Positions 47,411 to 56,346 of a stretch of DNA of 61,535 nt are shown here, piece by piece; the first letter of the stretch is position 1, and the number at the start of each line of letters is the position of its first letter. The position numbers and the translations under genes were made by a program. Source of the stretch: a virus; the IMG/VR virus record IMGVR_UViG_3300035182_000178, positions 1 through 61,535 of that record, one strand, 5' to 3'. The notes below the pieces were generated by a model. It ran no database searches. It saw only the letters and a program-made list of their open reading frames with translations, and was not told the origin of the DNA.

Positions 47411-49126
47411 TTAAATGTAAGTCGTTGCTACTTTGACTTGACTTGCAGTCACAGCAGTAGTGTCACTGTCAGCCGCTAGGTTAGTAATAGCGAGAGCTAT
47501 GCCGGTAGCGAACCTCTGCCCCATTGCACCACACTCTACAGAAACTGATCCGGAAGCCGGAATAGAAATGGTCATAACCGGAACATCCGTACCGACTGTT
47601 GGCGCTGAAGCCTTGTTGTAGAACTTGACAAATGCAGCAGCACTTCCGGTATTAGTAACGTTAACACAGTATAGCGTGCCAGCAGATGCCTTTATACTAG
47701 TTGCATTAGTCGTAGCGGCCGAGTTAGTGAATGTGGTTGTGGGAGTCGTTGGGGTGACATTAACAGTCCCGGCGACCTGTGTAGTCTGCCCGAATGCGGT
47801 AAACACACCCACGCTATGCTGAACAAACTGAGCTGAGAGGCGCATTGTGATCGGAACGTTCAGACCTGCAGATGAACTAGACACCCTAATTCGTATACGT
47901 TCTGCACCATATAGACTTAGTACATGAAACTGTGCTGAGGTCAGGGCTCCGTTAGAAATTGAAGCCACTGCTCCGCCGAAACCAGTCAACGCCTTCCATC
48001 CGTCAGCATAAAGCCCCTCAGCGGTTATAGTTCCGCTACCGTATGTGCCTGTGGCAACGAAGGCACTTTGATACTGGTCGCAAGGCACATCAAACAAAAC
48101 ATTACCTACCGAGGTAAGGCTAATAACCCCTTTAAAACGCGGGCTGAAGGAATTGGTAAATAAGGAGCCACTTCCAGGTTCCTGCGGAAAGACTCTTCCT
48201 AAATCCCCAGTAGGCCTAACATTAAGCTCCATGCCTGATGTCTTGTCCGTAACCAAGGACAAGACATCAAGAGAGTCAACTCCTACCCCAGAACGCCCAA
48301 GAATACTAATTGAAGCTGTTCCAGTGATACTAATGGTAGTCGCACGGAGATATCTACCAGAGGGTTTTATCGTGTATATGCCGTTGCAATTGACGATATC
48401 CTGAACACCATATGAGCTTCGTTGAATGACAGGGATTAGTTCCCAGTTAGTGAGATCATTGCTGTGCTCAAAGTAAATATTCCCACTCCAGATACCGGAT
48501 AATTGCATCACTATGCTCAAGTAGCCAAGTGTATCTACCACTGAAGTAGACCCGGTGTTCGTTATAGATGCACTGAGAAGTTGAACACCGTCGGGAGAGA
48601 CCACAGGCACGGACGCCTGAGCTGGAACAAGGCCTGCGGGTTGAATAGTTCCGTAGTAGGTGTTTATATTCAGGCGTGTTGTAGCAGCAGTACCTACGTT
48701 CTGGGCAATGAGTCTAAAATAATTACCATTTAGGGTAAATGATTGAGCAAAACCTTGATTAGCTTGAAAACTAAACACCCAAGAACTAACTTGATTTACC
48801 CCTGTGGCATCAATAAACTGCTGAACAGTAACTTGTAGAGGTTGATCAGAGTTAATCAGGAGAGAGCAGGTGGGCTGACTAAGAACATCTTCAATTGTTC
48901 CGGTGAAGGTGGCCCCGGCAGAAAGATTTGCGGTAGAAGTGTTTCCTGATCCAGCAATGTAGTATGCAGCGGCAGGCTGTATTGGTAGAGGGTTAAGCTG
49001 GTCGACATCTCCATCATATGCCCCATCAACCCCAAATCCCAGTTTAATGCGCTGGTACTTTACTCCGCTGATATCGTCAGAGGCAATTACATCACCAGTA
49101 CCAGGAAGAGTTGTATTGTCAGACAT
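47411..49126 (-). CDS. Large beta-rich virion-surface protein
   Basis: 571 residues dominated by Ser, Thr, Gly, Val and Asn. Multiple beta-sandwich-like blocks, including IYFEHSNDLTNWELIPV (an F5/8-discoidin or carbohydrate-module-like pattern) around residue 220. A receptor- or polysaccharide-binding role is plausible but unproven. Confidence 0.55.
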   Translation of the reverse strand: MSDNTTLPGTGDVIASDDISGVKYQRIKLGFGVDGAYDGDVDQLNPLPIQPAAAYYIAGSGNTSTANLSAGATFTGTIEDVLSQPTCSLLINSDQPLQVTVQQFIDATGVNQVSSWVFSFQANQGFAQSFTLNGNYFRLIAQNVGTAATTRLNINTYYGTIQPAGLVPAQASVPVVSPDGVQLLSASITNTGSTSVVDTLGYLSIVMQLSGIWSGNIYFEHSNDLTNWELIPVIQRSSYGVQDIVNCNGIYTIKPSGRYLRATTISITGTASISILGRSGVGVDSLDVLSLVTDKTSGMELNVRPTGDLGRVFPQEPGSGSLFTNSFSPRFKGVISLTSVGNVLFDVPCDQYQSAFVATGTYGSGTITAEGLYADGWKALTGFGGAVASISNGALTSAQFHVLSLYGAERIRIRVSSSSAGLNVPITMRLSAQFVQHSVGVFTAFGQTTQVAGTVNVTPTTPTTTFTNSAATTNATSIKASAGTLYCVNVTNTGSAAAFVKFYNKASAPTVGTDVPVMTISIPASGSVSVECGAMGQRFATGIALAITNLAADSDTTAVTASQVKVATTYI

Positions 49127-49134
49127 GCCTCACC

Positions 49135-49365
49135 TCAAGGATTCAGATCTTGCGTAGTAACGATGACATGCGCACCTTGCTGGTAGACTCGAACACCGTT
49201 AAGCTCGGTTACCAACCAACACTCTTCTCGTGCCTGTTCAGTACCCACGCCCTTAATAGCTCGACGTTTGAACATCGTACCCTCTTCCAGTAGGGAGACG
49301 GTTATAGTTCCGTCCGTTCCATGCTTAACCCCGTTCTCAACTCTGATGTCATGGACTACACACAT
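49135..49365 (-). CDS. Small hypothetical protein
   Basis: 76 residues, beta-rich, with ELNGVRVYQQGAHVIVTTQD at the C-terminus. Adjacent to structural genes and abutting its neighbours. Not recognised. Confidence 0.5.
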   Translation of the reverse strand: MCVVHDIRVENGVKHGTDGTITVSLLEEGTMFKRRAIKGVGTEQAREECWLVTELNGVRVYQQGAHVIVTTQDLNP

Positions 49366-49856
49366 TAGATTTCATCCCAGGCAAGTGTCAGTGTTTCGGA
49401 TGGAGTTACTCCCCCAGTCGCTGAGGTTCCTACCGTGAGCATCATTACTAGGTGATCCCCTTTTTCACCAGTGGATGTATAAGGACCAGCGCCGAGGACC
49501 AGTGGAGATCCAGAGGTATAAGTAAAGAAGTCGGTGTATCCCGTGGTAGCGGTGGCTTCAGCCGGGGTTGCGTAAGCCGTCACAGTTTTCGCGTACAAAC
49601 TTACCCCTGTACCCAGTCCATTAGCGCCATCGGAGTAAACCCTGATATTCGTAATCTGCGTGTAAGTGCCGCCGGACACGTTCATGCGAAGCCACTTCTC
49701 GAATGAGTAATCCACACCGGCACCGGGCTTGACCATCGGATTGACAAGGTCTACAGTGGAATTGTCTGCATTCTTGAAACGGATGTTACCGGAAGTTTTG
49801 TCGGTCTGAGTGCCCCCAGCACCATTCTTCTCGACGATTTGGACGGTTGCGGCCAT
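49365..49856 (-). CDS. Beta-rich virion-region protein
   Basis: 163 residues. FEKWLRMNVSGGTYTQITNI and YAKTVTAYATPAEATATTGY are typical of surface beta-sandwich proteins found near phage tail genes. Function unknown. Confidence 0.55.
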   Translation of the reverse strand: MAATVQIVEKNGAGGTQTDKTSGNIRFKNADNSTVDLVNPMVKPGAGVDYSFEKWLRMNVSGGTYTQITNIRVYSDGANGLGTGVSLYAKTVTAYATPAEATATTGYTDFFTYTSGSPLVLGAGPYTSTGEKGDHLVMMLTVGTSATGGVTPSETLTLAWDEI

Positions 49857-49865
49857 GATGGCTCC

Positions 49866-50321
49866 TTACTTAACGATTGCCCTAACTTGTTCCGGGGAAG
49901 TAACCTTGTCGTCGTGTATGTGCATACGCATTTCCGCGACAGCTTTGACTTGGTCGTCTATAATAGCATTCACGCGATAACCGACCGCCGACCAGAAGAC
50001 GCTAATAGCAATGACAAATCCGGTGGCTGTGTAAAGCCACTTGTCATACCCGTGATGCGCACTCTCGTCTATCTTGATGTGTTCTTCGAGTTCTCGCTGG
50101 CTTTTTTCAATGGACTTGAAAGCTCGTTCAATAGCCGCATTGCTATTGTTGTGATTGACCTCAAGTACCGCGAGACGGGACAAGGCTTTTGTATTTTCGT
50201 CAACGACTGTTGTGAGTCGCTCCACGTTACTGTTCAGGGCATCGAGCTTGGCTTGCAAAGTTCCACCTTGATCGGACATTCCCATTCTCCGTTCATTGCC
50301 GTCCCAAATAGGTTCACTCAT
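49866..50321 (-). CDS. Coiled-coil membrane protein in the lysis cassette
   Basis: 151 residues from 50321 (AAAGGGG site; ATGA overlap with the HNH gene). Residues 20-85 form a coiled coil (NSNVERLTTVVDENTKALSR). One membrane segment lies at about 103-120 (WLYTATGFVIAISVFWSAVG), and the C-terminal tail is soluble. Next to holin and endolysin genes it may be a spanin-like or holin-associated protein, but no lipoprotein signal is seen. Confidence 0.55.
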   Translation of the reverse strand: MSEPIWDGNERRMGMSDQGGTLQAKLDALNSNVERLTTVVDENTKALSRLAVLEVNHNNSNAAIERAFKSIEKSQRELEEHIKIDESAHHGYDKWLYTATGFVIAISVFWSAVGYRVNAIIDDQVKAVAEMRMHIHDDKVTSPEQVRAIVK

Positions 50322-50641
50322 TTGTTCGCCCCTTTGCAACGTACATTATCTAATTTTGTTTTTTCACGATGCTGCGCAATGGTCAACCATTGCATGTTCG
50401 TGGCTACGTCTTTACCGCAGCATTCCAGTGCATCGATGTGATCGATCTGATATCCCGGACAAGACCCTGTTTTACGCCCTGTGGCAGGACAAGGGTTCAG
50501 TTTTTTGAACTTCGCCACTTGGTACGAAGAACGCTTAATTTTACCATGAGTTGTACGCTCGATGGTACATTCAGCACCAAAAGCATAGCCGCCTGCAACG
50601 AGCGAAGCGGCTACGAATAGTGAGATGAAAAATTGCTTCAT
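50318..50641 (-). CDS. Signal-peptide-bearing HNH endonuclease
   Basis: 107 residues. The N-terminal signal peptide (basic start, hydrophobic ISLFVAASLVAGGYAFGA) is followed by an HNH domain: C-x-G-Y-x-I-D-H in SCPGYQIDHIDAL, then CCGKDVATNMQWLT with the conserved Asn. Export suggests it cuts DNA in the periplasm or outside the cell, or is carried on the virion. It sits in the lysis cassette. Confidence 0.7.
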   Translation of the reverse strand: MKQFFISLFVAASLVAGGYAFGAECTIERTTHGKIKRSSYQVAKFKKLNPCPATGRKTGSCPGYQIDHIDALECCGKDVATNMQWLTIAQHREKTKLDNVRCKGANK

Positions 50642-51171
50642 TTCGTCACCAGTTTGTCGATCGTTGAGTCTTTGTTCTGACTACCCCGAGTAGTACCGAA
50701 CTCGAACGAGTAAATGTTGTCGAGATAACCAAGGAATCGTCCAAGTACCAGTGTCACGATTCCTTTCATGAACTCGTTGATAGATGGGTCTTTCCAGATC
50801 GCATAAACAAGAGCGCAGATAACACCGACAGCCAGAACAAACATCACGTCAGCTCGGTAGTTCCTATTACCTGAAGACTGAATCGCAGAGTCTCGTACCC
50901 GCGCAGAGTCACGATCCTTAAACTCCAGCTCAGCATAACGAAATCCTCGCTCAGCCTCTTCGTCCTTGTACTTCAGCTCTAGCTGTCGAAGCGCAGAGAC
51001 CTGCTCACTGGTTAGTGAACCATTCTCAATGGCAACCTTGATCTGGTCCTGAGTCGCATCAGGAATACCCAGAAGTTCACCGATAGCAGTAACAGCAGCG
51101 CCAGCGAGGGGACCGCCAAGAGCAGTTGCAACAGTCGGTGCGAGTTTAGCAAGTGTATCCTTCCAGTTCAT
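50638..51171 (-). CDS. Holin (3TM-type candidate)
   Basis: 177 residues: an amphipathic Ala/Gly-rich N-terminal helix (KLAPTVATALGGPLAGAAVT), a charged middle domain and two clear membrane segments at about 108-126 (DVMFVLAVGVICALVYAIW) and 134-150. Architecture and position beside the endolysin match 3TM phage holins. It would control timing of lysis from the inner membrane. Confidence 0.7.
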   Translation of the reverse strand: MNWKDTLAKLAPTVATALGGPLAGAAVTAIGELLGIPDATQDQIKVAIENGSLTSEQVSALRQLELKYKDEEAERGFRYAELEFKDRDSARVRDSAIQSSGNRNYRADVMFVLAVGVICALVYAIWKDPSINEFMKGIVTLVLGRFLGYLDNIYSFEFGTTRGSQNKDSTIDKLVTK

Positions 51172-51584
51172 TGAAGTTTAGCCCCAGCTTGAAGTTGTTC
51201 GAGCGTCAATCCGTTTGAGAACTGACAATGTGCAGTTTCGCGGAGTTTACCGGCCCAACGCCCAGCCCACTCAAGCCCGACTGATTCCGCGATGATACCA
51301 GCCTTAAGGTAGAGATCTGCGTTTTTCCATGCAGGTTTTCCACCCACAAGCGGAACAAAGTCGAATGCACAGTGATAATTATGGAAAGATTGGCCGCCGC
51401 GAGCATTAGTGACAACGTCACCGGGTTTGGTGCGACCTTGTGCAAAGAGTTCATCTTGCTCTTCCTTCGAACGATAGGTGCAGTAAATCAGGATGTCGAT
51501 TCCGGATTCGGCGCAACGTTGTATGAACAATTGTGCTTTGGCTTTAACCGACGGCACGAGATCTTCTAAAGAACGACTAGCCAT
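51168..51584 (-). CDS. Endolysin, M15-family peptidase (VanY/CwlK-like)
   Basis: 138 residues. Zinc ligands of the M15 family: H68-x6-D75 in SFHNYHCAFD and H119 in ETAHC, with YRSKEEQDELFAQGR as the usual substrate-side segment. It cleaves peptidoglycan stem peptides (L-Ala-D-Glu or D-Ala-D-Ala endopeptidase). No signal peptide, so it depends on the holin. ATGA overlaps link it to both neighbours. Confidence 0.85.
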   Translation of the reverse strand: MASRSLEDLVPSVKAKAQLFIQRCAESGIDILIYCTYRSKEEQDELFAQGRTKPGDVVTNARGGQSFHNYHCAFDFVPLVGGKPAWKNADLYLKAGIIAESVGLEWAGRWAGKLRETAHCQFSNGLTLEQLQAGAKLQ

Positions 51585-54313
51585 TATTCGCTCCTAGCAC
51601 CGATGGTCTCGCCTTTTGCATCCTTGACCAAGGTGGTGACTTTTGGTTTAGAAAGGTGTGTGATCGTTTCACGCAGTCCATTCATGATCTCAGATAATGC
51701 GTCATTTGTCTGCTGTCTACCGATTTGGTCCAGCATTGTCTGGAGTTTTTCCAGGTTTGGACCTAGTTCGGGCTGACGTTCACCAACTTGACTCATAGAC
51801 GCTTGCATACTGGTCAGTTGTTGCTGCATCTGTGCGATTGCCATCTTCGTGTCGTTGTCGTCGCGATTCTTGAGCAAGTCAGTAACCTGCTTTTGATGAT
51901 TGTCAGCTTCGTTCTTCATCAGTTCAACTTGCTGACGCAGTTGCTCTGCTTGGTCTTCAGAACGAAGACGCATCGTTTCTATCATCTGTTCAAACTGATG
52001 CTGCGCGGTTTGAAGTTGCTGTTCAAACTGAACGCGATTCTGTTCGATAGCTTGACGATTCTGTTCCAGCTGATTTTCAGCTTGCATCTTGGCTTGCTGA
52101 TTAGCGAGCGTAGCCTTGTCGTACTCAGACTTACGCTGGGTGTCCATTTTGGCAATCTCCAGAGAGGCCTGGACTTCAGGAGGCATAGGCGGTGTCGGCA
52201 TCCGTTGCTGAAGTTGCTGCTGAACCTGCGAAATCGTCTGAATAACCGGAGCAAGATCCTGTTGAAGAATCAGCATGGCTTTCTGGTATCCGGCAACGAT
52301 GCCTTGCTCAGACATACCGTGATCTGCTGCAAATGTCAACGTGACACGCGTCTGATGCATCTGGATATGTTCGCCGATATGCTGCAATAATTGCATCAGT
52401 AATTGAGGCTGCACCAGAGGATTCATCATCTGGACTGGAGATGTCAAGAACATCAGGTGGCCGTGAATATGCGTCAGGTGATCCTGCTCAGGCTGAGCCT
52501 TTAGTGGATTACCTTGCATAATCATTGTGTTTTCAGAAAGCAGGTCGGAGCTGATAGGTTCCTTGGGCGCAGGGAGAAGCTCGTCGATATTCTCAATGCG
52601 CATCTGACGAAGCATGCGGCGGCGAACTGCGATCTGATTCCAAGGTATGTTCGGGTTTTGCGCGTCTCCGCCGGCCATTTGAAGAATGGCTTGAGACTGT
52701 GCAAATCGTTGAGCTTCGGAGAAGATTGTCGGATCTGAGACAGGTACAACATCCATCGAACCAGTGAAATCTTCGATAGAAATCTGATCTTCGTATCCTT
52801 CGTCGTCGTCCAGATACTGCGAATTCAACCTGTGTAAGATTTGCAGAACACGTTTCTGTGACTCGTGGAGACGTGCGTGGATAGCTGCGTACGTATTGCT
52901 GCCCTGCTCAACGAGCGCCATTGTGGTGCCGACAGGTGTGCGGTCACCAACTTGACCGATCTTTTCTTCTGCTGTAGCGACGACGCCCTTTGCCAGACTG
53001 TAAAGTTTATCCATCAAGTCCGCGAGGACAGGTGACGGAGGATTGAACGGCATCGGCATTGCCAGCTTGCGAATATCGTCAACGCCAGCAGGTCCTTCTA
53101 TTTCACAGACTTGTGTGATGTCTACCTGTGTATTTTGACCGTTGGCACGGGAAGCACCGCGCAACTTCAGCATCGTCGCGGCATTGTTGATGTGCGCAGA
53201 ATCAAGAAGCGCACGCAACGAACCTGTCAGAGCGGCGCTTAGGCCGCCGATAAGATGCGGGAGACCGAGAGCATACGCACCGCGCCACGGGATAAACTTG
53301 AACTCAACGATCCAGTCCAAACGCTCCATCGACGGGTCTTTTTCGTCCCAGTTGCGATAGATGGAAAGAACTTGCTCAGAGTAAGCGTCTACTGTGACGA
53401 TGTAAGGAGCGTAGTCGCCTCCGCTTACCGAGTCTTGTCCTTCTTCAAGGTACGTGTAGATTTCGTAGATTTCACGAAGTCCGTCTTCGTTAAATCCGTC
53501 TTCTTCTCGGCCTTCGATTTTATCGTTTGCTTCACCTGAAGCTGATTGATCAGGGATGGAGCTACTGACAATAGGATCAGAAACATCGCGGTACAAGCCA
53601 GAAGCCACTCGACGATTGTACTCGTCACGTGTGATGAGTTGGCGATGTGTGGCGCGTTGCGCTGTGTAGAAACTTGTTGCAGCATACGGAAGGAAAATGT
53701 CATCAACAGGGACGAACTCCACTCTGGCTCGACGCAACCGATCATCACGCCAAACCTTCATGTATTGCGAACCGCCCATCGGGACTTGTGTCAGCAACTG
53801 CTCGAGCTCTTCGCGGTATTCCTTGATACGAGTCGTAAGTTGCCAATTCATGTAGCGCGTCTTTCGTTGCGCCTTTTCCATCTTGTCCGGAGTGGTTTCT
53901 CCGGCGACCCAAGGTTTTACAGGACCAGTGGCCGGGAATAGCTCTTTGATTGCTCGACTGGCAAAATCCACGCAGGCTTCGGCCAACACTGGATGAACCA
54001 CTTTGTTAGCGCCAGCGAAATCAGCACCGCCCGGAGCATCGTCTCCTAGACCAGAGCGGCGAATACCTTCTTGATATTGTTCGTCTCGTTTTTCGCGGCT
54101 TTTCTGGTCTTTTTCAACAAGTTCAACAAGGTCGCCGCCGATGACTGAGAGAGTGTCTTCATCCCACACTTCAGCCAAGTTTTGCTGGAACGGTGTTTCT
54201 TCTAGCTCTTCCGCTTCCTCTCCGAGAAGAACATCGACTGAACCGTCCTCATTCTCGACCATGTTTTCCGGCATCTCGCCGAGAGTAAGGGGGTTCAGTT
54301 CATCTTCGTCCAT
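51584..54313 (-). CDS. Portal protein
   Basis: 909 residues, larger than most portals. Residues 90-640 have the expected portal pattern: early GAN(K)VVHPVLAEACVDFASR, TRYMNWQLTTRIKEYREELE, VPMGGSQYMKVW, FVPVDDIFLPYAA and RRMLRQMRIENIDELLP. The C-terminal 250 residues form a long Gln-rich coiled coil (barrel-like extension, as in P22-type portals). It follows two polyvalent genes and TerL and would form the 12-subunit DNA gate. Confidence 0.85.
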   Translation of the reverse strand: MDEDELNPLTLGEMPENMVENEDGSVDVLLGEEAEELEETPFQQNLAEVWDEDTLSVIGGDLVELVEKDQKSREKRDEQYQEGIRRSGLGDDAPGGADFAGANKVVHPVLAEACVDFASRAIKELFPATGPVKPWVAGETTPDKMEKAQRKTRYMNWQLTTRIKEYREELEQLLTQVPMGGSQYMKVWRDDRLRRARVEFVPVDDIFLPYAATSFYTAQRATHRQLITRDEYNRRVASGLYRDVSDPIVSSSIPDQSASGEANDKIEGREEDGFNEDGLREIYEIYTYLEEGQDSVSGGDYAPYIVTVDAYSEQVLSIYRNWDEKDPSMERLDWIVEFKFIPWRGAYALGLPHLIGGLSAALTGSLRALLDSAHINNAATMLKLRGASRANGQNTQVDITQVCEIEGPAGVDDIRKLAMPMPFNPPSPVLADLMDKLYSLAKGVVATAEEKIGQVGDRTPVGTTMALVEQGSNTYAAIHARLHESQKRVLQILHRLNSQYLDDDEGYEDQISIEDFTGSMDVVPVSDPTIFSEAQRFAQSQAILQMAGGDAQNPNIPWNQIAVRRRMLRQMRIENIDELLPAPKEPISSDLLSENTMIMQGNPLKAQPEQDHLTHIHGHLMFLTSPVQMMNPLVQPQLLMQLLQHIGEHIQMHQTRVTLTFAADHGMSEQGIVAGYQKAMLILQQDLAPVIQTISQVQQQLQQRMPTPPMPPEVQASLEIAKMDTQRKSEYDKATLANQQAKMQAENQLEQNRQAIEQNRVQFEQQLQTAQHQFEQMIETMRLRSEDQAEQLRQQVELMKNEADNHQKQVTDLLKNRDDNDTKMAIAQMQQQLTSMQASMSQVGERQPELGPNLEKLQTMLDQIGRQQTNDALSEIMNGLRETITHLSKPKVTTLVKDAKGETIGARSE

Positions 54314-54373
54314 TGACGTGACCTCGGAAAATTTGGTTTATTGTACAATAAAGCCGACTGAAAATAAAGTGTC

Positions 54374-56344
54374 TCAGTAGTTAAACGAGTCTTTCAGTAA
54401 CTGATCAAAACTAGACATTTGACCAGCGATGTTCTCTTCGTGCAGCCCTAGGTCTCGGAGAGCTTTTTCGGCCTGTGTCCTGTTCATCAGGCCTTTCACC
54501 AGACCATCAGTAAACATATTCATATCAACAAGACCGGCGTTACTGTGATCTGCTTTGACTGGATAATTATTCTCTTGTATTAAGCGTTGAATATATGGCT
54601 GAAACGATTTATCAGGTGCTTGATTGGAATTACCTTTGATTTGAGTAATCACCCATCGTGGTTGTGTGACGTCAGGGTGATCACCAAATTTGTTCATCAA
54701 TGTGTCTATCACATTAGAATCTGAAGGATCTATACCATTGTCAACAAGGTGTTTTGTGAGTGCCTTGTCTAACTCTGGTGTGTTGTCTAGCCTATCCATA
54801 ACATCGTAAAATTGAGAACGATATTTGTCAGTAGCACGTTCTTCAAACTGCTCTTGTGTGAGGCCGTATTCGCTGTTAAAATAGCTGCGCCAGTAATCCA
54901 ACGGTAGAACACCGTCATTGCGCATTTCAATTGTTGCTTTTGGTTTTCCGTGGTTATCCACAAGTGACAAAACTCTGGCGCGACCATGTTTGATCGCATC
55001 CCAACCGCCGTGACCATAGTCAAGGAAACCGTCCTGCCCAGAGTCTTCAGTCCAATCAGGTGAACCGTATTCCGGCTCGTAGCCACGCACTGAATGACCC
55101 ATCGCATCAGACTCAGAAGCGAATGAACCAGGTTTGTTGAGTTCGATGAAACGATAACCGTCGCCGAAGTCTTGCACTGTCGGAAGACCTTCTCGCATAG
55201 CACGCTTCAATGCGCCTTCGTGCTCACGAATGGAATAAAGATGACGGATCATCTTCTCCATACCCATGTTTTGAAGGTCTTCTGGAGCGAGTTTCAGGTG
55301 AGCAGGGAGCTTCTCATCCGTCATCGCTTTCTTGACGTCTTCGAACATTTGTTCGAATCCGGAATCACCCAAGAAATGTCTGGGTTCAGATATTCCATAG
55401 ATTTTTTCTTCAGGTGGTAGAGTCTTTATCCATGGTTCATGGAAAAACTTCTGTGATTTACCTTCCTTATCCATCTGAACAGCTTGAGCGTGTGTCAGCG
55501 CATTTTCGTAAGTAGCTTCGTCGAGAAGTCTTCTTCCCCTGTGATCAACACTCCAGGTGCCGTCGTGTGGTGATTGTCGCAGGGTCGTACCGAAACCACT
55601 GTTGTCAAAACCATAGACAGGCATACCTGTATCAGCCGACTTGTAGAGTTCAACAGGTTCCGGAGGTAAGTACTCGCGTGCAGGGTGGTCGTGGATCACG
55701 CTATCAGCATATCCCTCCCAGAGTTTAGACTGAGGTGTTTTGGCTTCCCAAGTCTGTCCAGGACGCCAGTCATTACCCCATTGACGCGTGTCGAAGTTAA
55801 TGCGCTCCATCTCCGGAACATGGTAGATGCCTTGGTCTGCCAACAGACGAACAGGGTCTTTCATCGTCCCCATGTCATTTTTGATGTATCTGCTGAAAGG
55901 ACCATCGACCCATTTGTTGAGCGCTTCTTCGTGCGGTTGGGCTGGAGCGGGTGTTTTTCTTTCAAGAACAAGTGCTTCAGCGCGACGAGGATCCATGCCG
56001 GGGTACGCTCGCACCATCGCATTGATAGCGTTTGCTAGAGGACCGCGCTTTGCCTTCATAACAGCTTGTGCGACTTCGCTAGTCAGCCAGTTGCCTCCCT
56101 TGTTCTTTATAACGCCCAAAGCGCCAAGACCACCAGAACCGAAGTTGTCAAGAGCGCCTTGTATCATCTGCTCGGCTCGCTCATTGGTAGAAAGAGTACG
56201 GTAGCCGAGAGCGCCGCCTTTCGCCTCGGCTACACGACCCTTGTTGAAATTGTCCAGATTATCAACCAACTGCGCGAGTACGCCTTTAGGATCATCATAG
56301 ATTTCACGTAAGCGGCGAAGGACACCTTGAGAAATATCTGCCAT
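54374..56344 (-). CDS. Polyvalent-type protein with PcfJ-like domain
   Basis: 656 residues between TerL and portal. A C-terminal-half block (LPTVQDFGDGYRFIEL, then ASESDAMGHSVRGY and RVLSLVDNHGKPKATIEM) follows the PcfJ-like pattern (E-G-x-M-x-H-C-V-x-x-Y ... sL.d..gkp..TiE), although the usual Cys is Ser here. An earlier segment, NKWVDGPFSRYIKNDMGTMK, resembles large-polyvalent-protein-associated domains. Such domains occur in proteins injected with phage or plasmid DNA. Function here is inferred only. Confidence 0.55.
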   Translation of the reverse strand: MADISQGVLRRLREIYDDPKGVLAQLVDNLDNFNKGRVAEAKGGALGYRTLSTNERAEQMIQGALDNFGSGGLGALGVIKNKGGNWLTSEVAQAVMKAKRGPLANAINAMVRAYPGMDPRRAEALVLERKTPAPAQPHEEALNKWVDGPFSRYIKNDMGTMKDPVRLLADQGIYHVPEMERINFDTRQWGNDWRPGQTWEAKTPQSKLWEGYADSVIHDHPAREYLPPEPVELYKSADTGMPVYGFDNSGFGTTLRQSPHDGTWSVDHRGRRLLDEATYENALTHAQAVQMDKEGKSQKFFHEPWIKTLPPEEKIYGISEPRHFLGDSGFEQMFEDVKKAMTDEKLPAHLKLAPEDLQNMGMEKMIRHLYSIREHEGALKRAMREGLPTVQDFGDGYRFIELNKPGSFASESDAMGHSVRGYEPEYGSPDWTEDSGQDGFLDYGHGGWDAIKHGRARVLSLVDNHGKPKATIEMRNDGVLPLDYWRSYFNSEYGLTQEQFEERATDKYRSQFYDVMDRLDNTPELDKALTKHLVDNGIDPSDSNVIDTLMNKFGDHPDVTQPRWVITQIKGNSNQAPDKSFQPYIQRLIQENNYPVKADHSNAGLVDMNMFTDGLVKGLMNRTQAEKALRDLGLHEENIAGQMSSFDQLLKDSFNY

Positions 56345-56346
56345 GA

